5,890 nt of DNA, taken from assembly GCA_005889025.1 (NCBI GenBank), contig VBCZ01000064.1:1-5890 (forward strand), written 5' to 3'. Under the pieces are notes generated by a model. The model saw only the letters and a program-made list of their open reading frames with translations, had not been told where the DNA came from and searched no databases. Both the position numbers and the translations under genes were made by a program. Numbering within the stretch: position 1 is the stretch's first letter; the number at the start of each line of letters is the position of its first letter. Of this stretch, positions 1 to 5,175 are shown one piece after another. The DNA is from Betaproteobacteria bacterium. Its GTDB lineage: Bacteria > Pseudomonadota > Gammaproteobacteria > Burkholderiales > Casimicrobiaceae.

Positions 1-1
1 C

Positions 2-304
2 CAAGGGAAACGTTGCATCTATCCTCAACTCTGGATGTTTCCGGCCGATTGGCTCCTGAACCAGCGCTTCGATGCGATTGCGAAGGTGCCGATGCTGAAA
101 GTGCCCGTGCTGTTCATTCACGGGACAGCCGATACAGAGGTTCCCTATATCATGAGCGAGCGGCTGTTCAACGCTGCCACCGGCTCTAAGTGGCCGACGC
201 TCGTCCCGGGGGGCGGATATGAAGATAGCGCGAGGGTCGGCGAAACCCTGTACGCGCGCGCGGTGCTTGGTTTCGTGCAAACCATTCGAGCCGGCCGTTG
301 GTAA
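2..304 (+). CDS. Alpha/beta hydrolase, C-terminal part (5' end outside window)
   Basis: The reading frame is open from the left edge, so the ATG at 35 is probably internal; the true start lies outside. Numbered from that Met, the block 'VPVLFIHGTADTEVPY' (residues 23-38) is the strand-plus-turn that carries the acid of the Ser-His-Asp triad in serine alpha/beta hydrolases, with Asp33 as the likely acid. The preceding 'DWLLNQRFDAIAKV' fits the lid-to-core segment of the ABHD13/YfhR-like branch. After helix 'MSERLFNAA' the chain reaches 'PGGGYEDSARVGE' (58-70), where this family normally has 'GGGH.D' with the catalytic His. Here that residue is Tyr62 (TAT at 218-220). The nucleophile Ser region is not in the window. 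The family call is firm, but substrate and activity are unknown. With Tyr in place of His, this copy may be inactive or altered. It converges on the next gene, 30 bp away. Confidence 0.85.
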   Translation, partial: QGKRCIYPQLWMFPADWLLNQRFDAIAKVPMLKVPVLFIHGTADTEVPYIMSERLFNAATGSKWPTLVPGGGYEDSARVGETLYARAVLGFVQTIRAGRW

Positions 305-318
305 CGTAGGTTAGCAAT

Positions 319-332
319 GCCGCGGGAGCGGC
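319..332. terminator. Small GC hairpin between convergent genes (weak terminator candidate)
   Basis: GCCGC (319-323), a GGGA loop, and GCGGC (328-332) form a 5-bp stem in the 30-bp gap between the hydrolase stop and the convergent dioxygenase stop. No T-tract follows on either strand, so at best this is a weak or Rho-assisted end. The position is suggestive; the structure alone is not convincing. Confidence 0.25.
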
Positions 333-334
333 CC

Positions 335-688
335 TCAGCCGCCAACCGCCTGTAGGTTCAGTCGATGGCTTCGACCGAGCCAAAGCGCGCAGTCCCGATG
401 GTCGCGGAGTTCATTGTCAGTATTGGGATGCACGAATACGTCGAGCGCTCCATGATTCAGCGCAAGCCAAGCGACGACGTCGGAGAACTCGGCCGGCGCG
501 AACCCGATCTGGTAGCTCCATCGTGGATGGGGTCCCACTTCTCGTTCGTGAAAGCGGCCTATCTGAACCCTGTTGCCAAACTGTGCGGTCGTTGCTTCGC
601 GAAATTCCCTGGCGGCATCGCGGCTGGCCGCATCGAAATAGACATGCGCATGCCAGCTGGTGATACGCGAAATATCGAGATATTTCAT
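335..688 (-). CDS. DOPA 4,5-dioxygenase family protein
   Basis: A 117-aa protein of the DOPA 4,5-dioxygenase family, small metal-dependent ring-cleaving dioxygenases that in plants and fungi open the catechol ring of DOPA in betalain and muscaflavin synthesis. Bacterial substrates are mostly unknown. Visible family motifs are 'WHAHVYFD' (12-19, His13 and His15), 'GRFHEREVGPHPRWSYQ' (44-60, His47 and His54), 'WLALNHG' (74-80), and 'FVHPNTDNELRDHRDCALWLG' split as FVHPNT (85-90) and DHRDCALWLG (96-105). The conserved His residues are the likely Fe(II) ligands. Length matches the usual single-domain form. The ATG at 688 was chosen because AAGGAGG (694-700) sits 5 nt upstream; an in-frame GTG at 748 would add 20 residues with no family similarity. 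It lies 132 bp downstream of the propeller gene on the same strand but is separated from it by a terminator-like hairpin, so it probably has its own promoter. Confidence 0.88.
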   Translation of the reverse strand: MKYLDISRITSWHAHVYFDAASRDAAREFREATTAQFGNRVQIGRFHEREVGPHPRWSYQIGFAPAEFSDVVAWLALNHGALDVFVHPNTDNELRDHRDCALWLGRSHRLNLQAVGG

Positions 689-693
689 TCCCG

Positions 694-700
694 CCTCCTT
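694..700 (-). promoter_or_regulatory. Shine-Dalgarno of the DOPA dioxygenase-family gene
   Basis: On the minus strand this reads AAGGAGG, a near-complete anti-16S match, 5 nt before the ATG at 688-686. It decides the start in favour of the short form over the in-frame GTG at 748. Confidence 0.8.
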
Positions 701-720
701 GGGTCCCGTGCGCACTTCCG

Positions 721-739
721 TCAATTCGGCTTCAATTCG
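721..739. repeat. Tandem TCAATTCG repeat upstream of the dioxygenase gene
   Basis: TCAATTCG occurs at 721-728 and again at 732-739 (11-bp period, one helical turn), 33-51 bp upstream of the dioxygenase start. Read on the minus strand it is a pair of CGAATTGA boxes. The helical-turn spacing and promoter-proximal position would suit a regulator binding site, but two 8-mers are weak evidence. Confidence 0.3.
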
Positions 740-774
740 ATCTCGCACCCGTGCTCTGCCGGGCGCACCAATGG

Positions 775-800
775 AAAGGGCCGCCCGAAAGCGGCCCCTT
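775..800 (-). terminator. Terminator-like hairpin downstream of the propeller gene
   Basis: GGGCCGC (778-784), a 6-nt loop (785-790), and GCGGCCC (791-797) form a 7-bp all-GC stem. In the minus direction it begins 23 nt after the stop codon of the 895-aa gene and is followed by TTTCC, so the T-tract is short. Flanking AA/TT pairs may lengthen the stem. It probably ends the propeller transcript, at least partly, before the dioxygenase gene. Confidence 0.6.
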
Positions 801-820
801 CACTTACTGCGTTGTGAATC

Positions 821-3508
821 CTACGGCAGCTGCAATGACCACGCGCTGCGGCCGTGGGTTGCGGCGTACAGGATGCGCGCGCTCGGCACGATCGTGAGGC
901 CCGCCACCTCGACCATCGGCAGCCCGGCGCCGCCGACGACCCAGGTCGTGGTGCCGTGCGGAAGCTTCATTACGCCGAAGTCGGACGCCGCGTAGAGATC
1001 GCCGGTCAGGTCATCGCGCACGAGGGCCGTGATCGGAAAGTCCGGCAGGTTGTAGCTGCGATCGACCCACGCCGCCGCACCAGCACCGCTCCAGGTCACC
1101 TCGAACACGTGTCCCGGCTGCGCCGGCGTGTTCACGTTATAGCCGTTGTACGATATCCACGCGTGGTGTTGGTTGGTCGGATCGACATAGATCTCGCTGA
1201 TGGCGCGGCTCGGGGTGTTGCCTGGTGCCGGGTTGGGATCGACCCGATTCCAGGCGACCGAGGACGCCGCTGCATTCGCGTTGTCGGTAATGAACACCCG
1301 ACCGGTGCCCGTCGCCGCCCACATCGTGCCCGTGTTTTGCGAAGCCCGCGCGATCCAGGCGACCGCGCCGCCAGCCCGACTTCCCCACGCAGCCGAATTT
1401 AGCTGTGTCGAAGGAATGCCATTACCGATGACGACAAAATCACCGCAGCCGGGCTGAACGGCTGACGTCGTAAACTCCGGGCAATTGGCCTCAAGATAGG
1501 CCTGATCGCCACCCCAGTCCTGCGTCCGCCAGACGGAGAACGAGCCCTGGAAGATCGAGCCGGCGTTGGCCGGGTTCGGGTCGGCGATGATCGGCGGCCA
1601 CTTCGTCGGGGCGCCGTCACGGAAGTTCGCATCGTTTGCCTGCCCCGTGAACGTGTTGAAGCGCAGTGAATCGTTCGTGACGTTGAAGCCGGACTGGCCG
1701 CCATCGCCGTAGATCTCCTGCGGCCATACGACGGAAGAACCGTTGTACTGGAACGTCCCGTTGTCCTGCGTGCCGCCCTGCAGAAGGTTCTGCGGCCGCT
1801 GCGCGCTCGCCGTCAGGCTCTGGAACTGCAGCGTCGACAAGCCATCGTTCATGTTGACGAGCTGGTTCGGGACCCTGTTCAGCAAGCTCTTGCAATAGGC
1901 CGTATCCGCCGCAGTGAGTCCGCGCTCGTCGCATTTGGCCGAGATGTCCGCAAACTTGCCGTCCGAACGGACGACGCCGCCGTCCGAGCCGGTGACGAAC
2001 TGCAGCGGCTTGCCCGGAACCGTGACGATTGCGTGCTGGTCGGGATGCATTCCTTCCGCATGGTTTGGATCGCCGTCTTGCGTCAGATCGCTCCACGTCG
2101 CGCCACTGTCTGTGGATAGCAGCCAGGCGCGGCCGTTAGATTGCGCGTGCAGCTGGCCATAGGAGAACGAACCGCCGAGGTAAACGACATCCGGTGAGCC
2201 GGCCGGCGTATAGACGACGTTGTCGTACCAGCACTGCCCGGTGCAGTAGCCGATGTTCTGCGCCGTCGTCATATCGGTGAAGACGGCACCGCCGGAGGCA
2301 TCGTCGGTGCGATAAAAGCGGGCCCTGTTCGCGCCAACGTCGCTTTGGTTGCCTACGCCGACGTACATTCGCGTGTTGCCACTAGGCAACGTCGTGACGT
2401 CGAACTCGGCGCGGTCGGTGCTCAACGTCGGGTTGAGCGGAGTCTTGATCTGAGTCCAGGTCGTCCCGTTGTTGATCGAGCGCCAGATTCCCTGTGAAAA
2501 ATCGTTCACATAGAGGACCCCAGCGTGTGTCGGATCGACCTTGACGGTCGTAGACCCGCGAACCGGGGCCGACGCGCGGATGAGCGTGAAGGTGGCTCCC
2601 GTCTGCCGGTAGAGCCCACGAGTCACGAGCGGGTGGCCGGTCGCCGGGCTCGACGACGCGCCACTCGTGACCGAGCTGACACCGCGGATCGCGCTGGCAA
2701 TCGGAACGAGCAGGTTGTGCGCGTTATCGAAGGCCATCTGCCCGATCGCCCTCTGGAAGAAAATGTCGCTGCCGGGAACGAGTGCCCAAGTCTGGCCGCC
2801 GTCGGTCGTCTTGTAGATACCCACGCCCGCTTCCGAATCGCCCGAGGCGTTGGGCTCGCCGGTGCCGGCATAGAGCGTATTGCCCGAGGCATCGCTCGGA
2901 TCCATGAGCAGCGAGCCGATCGCATTCGTGCCGAAACTGCTGGAGGTAAACTGCCAGTTTGAGCCCGTGAGCGCTTTGTCCGTGCGCCAAACACCGCCTC
3001 CCGCGGCGGCGACGTAAAGCGTGCACTTGCTTTGGGTGCACGTCGGCGAGATCGCCATCGCCGTCACGCGGCCGCTCGTCACGTACTGCGCTCCGTCGAA
3101 GAGAAACGGATTCAGCACCGATGGATAGGTGGCCTTGCTCGGTCCGATCAGCTGCCAGGAGCCGGTCGAATGCGCGCCGGCATTCAACGCCGCCCAGCCA
3201 CTCTGGGCCGCAAGGGTGGCGTCTCCCGGTATCTCGTCCGCGGGATAGGCCCGCAGCAGGTAGGCCTCGACACCCGGCGTGGAATCCGGGCTGCGGGAAT
3301 CCGAGTCATCGGAAAGGCCCTTCTTGTCTACGACGGGCGGTACCTCGTCAGCCCAAGTCGGGCCGGGAATCCCAGCCATGCCAAACAAGACAACGGTAAA
3401 TAGTGCTCCAATACTTTGAACAACCGTCCAGCGTAACAGCAATTTGCTACTTGAGCAAGAACTGAACCATCGCAGCAACTCAATGTTTCTAGTAACCGCG
3501 GATAGCAC
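821..3508 (-). CDS. Exported BNR/Asp-box (sortilin/GH74-like) beta-propeller protein
   Basis: An 895-aa protein with an N-terminal export signal: Arg26, a hydrophobic core at about 27-46, and a likely cleavage after Ala53 ('PTWA|DEV'). The rest is a beta-propeller of the BNR/Asp-box type. Repeats with S/T-x-D-x-G-x-T-W character are seen at 234-241 (TTDGGQTW), 344-351 (SINNGTTW) and 465-472 (STDSGATW). The blocks 'HPDQHAI' (488-494), 'GSDGGVVRS' (507-515), 'NDGLSTLQF' (554-562) and 'GGTQDNG' (578-584) are typical of the VPS10/sortilin-like and GH74-like propeller group, and the C-terminus 'YAATHGRSAWSL' closes the last blade. Such proteins are often annotated as exo-alpha-sialidase or glycosyl hydrolase, but no catalytic residues can be assigned here. 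Mature cysteines form four close pairs (157/162, 422/426, 526/539, 676/688), consistent with disulfides outside the cytoplasm. The start is GTG at 3508, just after an in-frame TGA (3520-3518). No strong SD is visible, and TTG codons at residues 11 and 23 are alternatives. Enzyme or adhesin role is unknown. Confidence 0.85.
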   Translation of the reverse strand: MLSAVTRNIELLRWFSSCSSSKLLLRWTVVQSIGALFTVVLFGMAGIPGPTWADEVPPVVDKKGLSDDSDSRSPDSTPGVEAYLLRAYPADEIPGDATLAAQSGWAALNAGAHSTGSWQLIGPSKATYPSVLNPFLFDGAQYVTSGRVTAMAISPTCTQSKCTLYVAAAGGGVWRTDKALTGSNWQFTSSSFGTNAIGSLLMDPSDASGNTLYAGTGEPNASGDSEAGVGIYKTTDGGQTWALVPGSDIFFQRAIGQMAFDNAHNLLVPIASAIRGVSSVTSGASSSPATGHPLVTRGLYRQTGATFTLIRASAPVRGSTTVKVDPTHAGVLYVNDFSQGIWRSINNGTTWTQIKTPLNPTLSTDRAEFDVTTLPSGNTRMYVGVGNQSDVGANRARFYRTDDASGGAVFTDMTTAQNIGYCTGQCWYDNVVYTPAGSPDVVYLGGSFSYGQLHAQSNGRAWLLSTDSGATWSDLTQDGDPNHAEGMHPDQHAIVTVPGKPLQFVTGSDGGVVRSDGKFADISAKCDERGLTAADTAYCKSLLNRVPNQLVNMNDGLSTLQFQSLTASAQRPQNLLQGGTQDNGTFQYNGSSVVWPQEIYGDGGQSGFNVTNDSLRFNTFTGQANDANFRDGAPTKWPPIIADPNPANAGSIFQGSFSVWRTQDWGGDQAYLEANCPEFTTSAVQPGCGDFVVIGNGIPSTQLNSAAWGSRAGGAVAWIARASQNTGTMWAATGTGRVFITDNANAAASSVAWNRVDPNPAPGNTPSRAISEIYVDPTNQHHAWISYNGYNVNTPAQPGHVFEVTWSGAGAAAWVDRSYNLPDFPITALVRDDLTGDLYAASDFGVMKLPHGTTTWVVGGAGLPMVEVAGLTIVPSARILYAATHGRSAWSLQLP

Positions 3509-3715
3509 GCCAGGTCTTCATTGCCCGCGAGTTGTAAAACTCTCCGACGCGAGCACTCCATCCACATAGGATCGCGATCGTGCCGGTGTGACAGCCGAGC
3601 AGACGAACGCGCGATGGAATCTGACCTCAATTCCGCTATCGCAGTCGCCCTCGCCAAAATGTTCGAAGTCTAAACTGCACTATGCAACGAGGCGGCTGAG
3701 CCGGTGGGTTCCCGT

Positions 3716-3746
3716 TTGACAAGCATTCTCAATTGGCGCAGATTGT
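3716..3746 (+). promoter_or_regulatory. Candidate sigma-70-type promoter of the small exported protein
   Basis: A perfect TTGACA -35 hexamer lies at 3716-3721. The -10 is poor: GATTGT at 3741-3746 gives a 19-bp spacer, and shifts closer to 17 bp are no better. The transcript would begin only about 20-25 nt before the SD. The -35 match and position support it; the weak -10 limits confidence. Confidence 0.4.
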
Positions 3747-3764
3747 TGCGGTAGGTCCGTCTTG

Positions 3765-3771
3765 AGAGGAG
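3765..3771 (+). promoter_or_regulatory. Shine-Dalgarno of the small exported protein
   Basis: AGAGGAG, 5 nt before the ATG at 3777. It overlaps the region that an upstream TTG start at 3762 would translate, which makes the ATG the better start. Confidence 0.7.
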
Positions 3772-3776
3772 TGGCC

Positions 3777-4043
3777 ATGAAGAGAGTATTGGTGGCAACC
3801 GCGTTGGCCGTATTCGGTCTTGCTCCAGCGATGAGCGCGGCATGCGAATACAGCGACGACTCGTCGGCGTCGGCGACCCCATCGGTGCAGTTGGGCTCCG
3901 CGCCAGCACCCGCGGCGACCACGGCGACCAAGGTGCCAGCATCTGCGGTCGCGAAGACGCTTGCGCCACATGCGCTGAAGCAGGCGGCAGGCAAGGTGAA
4001 GGCGCCCGTGCCCGACCAGAAGCTCGCGGTCGGCACCCCTTAA
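3777..4043 (+). CDS. Small exported Ala/Pro/Lys-rich hypothetical protein
   Basis: An 88-aa protein of unknown function. The N-terminus 'MKRVLVATALAVFGLAPAMS' is a textbook Sec signal: positive Lys2-Arg3, then a hydrophobic core, with cleavage probable after the Ala-rich 'AMSA' stretch, just before 'CEYSDDSSASATP'. The mature part, about 65 residues, is low in complexity. It has an acidic Ser/Asp start, a middle rich in Ala, Pro and Thr, and a basic end with several Lys ('KQAAGKVKAPVPDQK'). It holds a single Cys next to the cleavage site; the sequence before it is not a convincing lipobox, though a lipoprotein is not excluded. The ATG at 3777 is preferred over the TTG at 3762 because AGAGGAG (3765-3771) sits 5 nt upstream and the signal begins there. 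With its own promoter candidate and strong terminator it appears to be a one-gene transcript. It is expected to be periplasmic or surface-exposed; no partner is evident. Confidence 0.75.
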   Translation: MKRVLVATALAVFGLAPAMSAACEYSDDSSASATPSVQLGSAPAPAATTATKVPASAVAKTLAPHALKQAAGKVKAPVPDQKLAVGTP

Positions 4044-4066
4044 TCAGATCTCGCGACAGCTCAAAG

Positions 4067-4090
4067 AAGCCCGCCTGAGGCGGGCTTTTT
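4067..4090 (+). terminator. Intrinsic terminator after the small exported protein gene
   Basis: AAGCCCGCC (4067-4075), a TGA loop, and GGCGGGCTT (4079-4087) make a 9-bp GC-rich stem that runs into T residues to 4090, then G and TT. It begins 23 nt after the TAA stop. This is the clearest Rho-independent terminator in the window. Confidence 0.92.
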
Positions 4091-4286
4091 GTTGCATGGG
4101 GCTCGAGCTAATCGCCCTCCCAACTGTCAGGAGCGTTCGCGAAGCCTGTTGATCCTACTTCACGTCGAAACGGCATCTGCTGGAGGCGGCGGCTCCGCTG
4201 GCGTGGACGAACCCTAAACCCCAGGTAGGTTCTTCGATCTCACCGCTTCGCGCTGAACCTTCGTTCGAAGCTTACTTACTTCGCGG

Positions 4287-4307
4287 TTGGCCGGCTGCTG
4301 GCCAACT
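4287..4307. repeat. Inverted repeat downstream of the small-gene cluster
   Basis: GTTGGCC (4287-4293), a 7-nt spacer, and GGCCAAC (4301-4307) form a perfect 7-bp dyad. It lies 20 bp beyond the stop of the minus-strand cluster, so it could help end that transcript, but no T-run follows in that direction. On the plus strand a six-T run starts 14 nt later (4321-4326), too far for a standard terminator. The rest of 4091-4327 holds nothing recognisable. Confidence 0.4.
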
Positions 4308-4327
4308 GAGGCACCAGCTCTTTTTTG

Positions 4328-4549
4328 CTACCTTCGACGCTTCTTTTTACTGGTCGGGAGGTTCCTTTCCGAGAGATAACGCCGGCCCGCGGCGTTTACG
4401 TCAAGCGTCCCGCGCGGATTCTTTTCACCCAATCCCGCAGCAACCAGAGCCACGACGATCGCCGGCGGAATCACTCCACAGGGCTGTCCAACCGCTGCTC
4501 GAACCAGCCACTCCTCTTGTTCTGCGCTTAGTTGGGGTTGCGGAGTCAC
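4328..4549 (-). CDS. Small basic-tailed protein, winged-helix-like (hypothetical)
   Basis: A 73-aa protein read from a GTG at 4549; family not recognised. 'LSAEQEEWLVRAAVG' (7-21) looks like a helix, 'IPPAIVVALVAAGLG' (26-40) a second hydrophobic helix, and 'RGTLDVNAAGRRYLSER' (44-60) resembles the wing strand and following helix of compact winged-helix domains ('..GL....G.L.VT.AGR.YL'). The chain ends in a very basic 'SKKKRRR', which suits nucleic-acid binding. These are fold-level impressions, not a family match. The start is uncertain: the same frame is open to a TTG at 4666, but the added 39 residues are Cys/Pro/Asn-rich and overlap the 79-aa gene, so they look non-coding. The GTG shares GTGA with the TGA of a possible 23-codon ORF, which suggests translational coupling or, alternatively, an ancient frameshift. 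Confidence 0.5.
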   Translation of the reverse strand: MTPQPQLSAEQEEWLVRAAVGQPCGVIPPAIVVALVAAGLGEKNPRGTLDVNAAGRRYLSERNLPTSKKKRRR

Positions 4550-4617
4550 GCAGACCCCATCGCGATGCGGGGCGGGTGTCCTATTCGGAGACTGGCAAGG
4601 ACCTGTTTTGCCATCAT
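4546..4617 (-). CDS. Possible 23-codon ORF bridging two small genes
   Basis: The frame begins with two ATG codons in the ATGATG overlap at the stop of the 79-aa gene (its TGA is 4616-4614) and ends in a TGA (4548-4546) that overlaps the GTG of the 73-aa gene. The 23-aa product starts 'MMAKQVLASLRIGH' and has no recognised motif. No SD is evident, so translation would depend on re-initiation. It may be a coupling ORF, or the 5' part of the downstream gene displaced by a frameshift, or chance. Confidence 0.25.
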   Translation of the reverse strand: MMAKQVLASLRIGHPPRIAMGSA

Positions 4618-4853
4618 CCGCTAGGCAGGTCTTCGAGCCGTTGGATGATGTTGCGCAAGTCTTCAATCGCGGACTGAAGAATGTCGCACGCGGCAGCGAT
4701 AGTCGTCTCTACTCGCTCCGGATCGGCTGGCGGACTTGCCGAGTTACACAGCGGCCTGAGATCGAGCTGAACCGCGACGATCTTGTCAATCAGCGACGTC
4801 ACCAGGCGCCGATCGATCGGAGACCATAGTTTCTGACCAGTTTGCTCAGGCAT
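4614..4853 (-). CDS. Small helical hypothetical protein
   Basis: A 79-aa protein of unrecognised family. The ATG at 4853 has a strong SD (GGAGG on the minus strand, 4858-4862), the best reason to believe it is expressed. After 'MPEQTGQKLWSPIDRRLV' the chain looks mostly alpha-helical: 'TSLIDKIVAVQLDLRPLC' (about 19-36), a Pro/Ser/Ala linker (37-45), and 'VETTIAAACDILQSAIEDL' (48-66) leading to 'RNIIQRLEDL'. Hydrophobic residues recur at 3-4 spacing, as in a helical hairpin or short coiled coil. It has two Cys, no signal peptide and no membrane segment, so it is likely cytosolic. It is the first gene of a short minus-strand cluster, and its stop overlaps the next possible start (ATGA). It is divergent from the Crp/Fnr-type regulator gene, with 371 bp between them. 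Confidence 0.65.
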   Translation of the reverse strand: MPEQTGQKLWSPIDRRLVTSLIDKIVAVQLDLRPLCNSASPPADPERVETTIAAACDILQSAIEDLRNIIQRLEDLPSG

Positions 4854-4857
4854 TCAC

Positions 4858-4862
4858 CCTCC
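4858..4862 (-). promoter_or_regulatory. Shine-Dalgarno of the 79-aa gene
   Basis: Minus-strand GGAGG followed by GTGA and then the ATG at 4853-4851. Sequence and spacing are good, and they support this small ORF as a real gene with this start. Confidence 0.7.
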
Positions 4863-5078
4863 GAAACCGCCGCACCCGTTCCGATGTGGCGGCGCCTCGG
4901 GCAACGTGTGGGAGCGAAATGGCAATGCGGCACGAGAAATGCATCCGCCGCGCTGATGGGACGAGAGCGCGTCGGGTGGCTGATAATGCAGCCAGATCAC
5001 GGAGCTTTGCGGCGCGACGCCTGTATCCGCGTATGACATGTCTTACAACTCTGCCCATTCGCCGGCGCGGCGTCGAGC

Positions 5079-5098
5079 ATTGTGCGATTTCGCACAAT
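5079..5098. promoter_or_regulatory. Perfect 9-bp inverted repeat, Crp/Fnr-type operator candidate
   Basis: ATTGTGCGA (5079-5087), a TT centre, and TCGCACAAT (5090-5098) form a perfect dyad. Its inner pattern TGTGC-N6-GCACA has the arm length and spacing of Crp-family operators (TGTGA-N6-TCACA in enteric CRP), with C/G in place of A/T at the fifth position. It is 126 bp upstream of the start of a Crp/Fnr-family gene, and the divergent small-gene cluster lies on the other side. Binding by that regulator is an inference. No T-tract follows, so a terminator is unlikely. Confidence 0.6.
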
Positions 5099-5134
5099 CG
5101 AGCCCGCGATCGCTTTCCGAAGCGTGGCGTGCGC

Positions 5135-5175
5135 TAAAACTCAAAACATAGTTACAATTCACACTATAAGAATAG
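5135..5175 (+). promoter_or_regulatory. AT-rich promoter-like stretch for the Crp/Fnr gene
   Basis: A block unusually rich in A and T stands out from the GC-rich surroundings. It contains TATAAG (5165-5170) as a fair -10 candidate; no good -35 is found 16-18 bp upstream, where the bases read near CAAAAC. An activator-dependent promoter would fit the weak -35 and the upstream palindrome, but this is an inference. Confidence 0.4.

Larger units (their letters stand above)
3509..3776. other. Divergent intergenic region
   Basis: This 268-bp gap separates the minus-strand propeller gene from the plus-strand small exported protein, so promoters for both should lie here. A 10-bp palindrome (GATCGCGATC, 3570-3579) and a TTGACA box (3716-3721) are visible. 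A 19-codon ATG frame at 3614-3673 lacks an SD and is not called as a gene. Nothing else is recognisable. Confidence 0.6.

Noticed and set aside
365..817. 150-codon plus-strand ORF opposite the dioxygenase gene
   Set aside because: It lies antisense to a gene with clear family motifs and a strong SD, and its product shows no recognisable domain.
1617..2096. 159-codon minus-strand ORF inside the propeller gene
   Set aside because: Arg-rich out-of-frame translation of the propeller gene, with no motif of its own.
3328..3657. 109-codon minus-strand frame overlapping the start of the propeller gene
   Set aside because: TTG start, no SD, no motif, and it overlaps the signal-peptide region of the real gene in another frame.
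3614..3673. 19-codon ATG ORF in the intergenic region before the small exported protein
   Set aside because: No SD, no conserved feature, and of a length expected by chance.
4091..4327. Searched for a tRNA or other structured RNA
   Set aside because: No T-loop GGTTCRA with matching acceptor and anticodon stems could be assembled on either strand; only the short dyad at 4287-4307 stands out.
4153..4677. Long plus-strand open frame of about 175 codons opposite the small-gene cluster
   Set aside because: It has no ATG, and the first usable GTG is far inside. There is no SD and no recognisable domain; it runs antiparallel to ORFs that do have better signals. It looks like a shadow frame in GC-rich DNA.
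4809..4820. 12-bp palindrome CCGATCGATCGG
   Set aside because: It lies inside the 79-aa coding region and consists of repeated GATC/CGAT units common in GC-rich DNA; no regulatory context.
5106..5113. GCGATCGC, identical to the HIP1 octamer of cyanobacteria
   Set aside because: A single copy in the window, and nothing else suggests a cyanobacterium.
4846..5137. Several 60-85 codon frames in the divergent intergenic region
   Set aside because: Arg/Ala-rich products on both strands with no SD, typical of random frames; the region instead holds regulatory-looking sequence.
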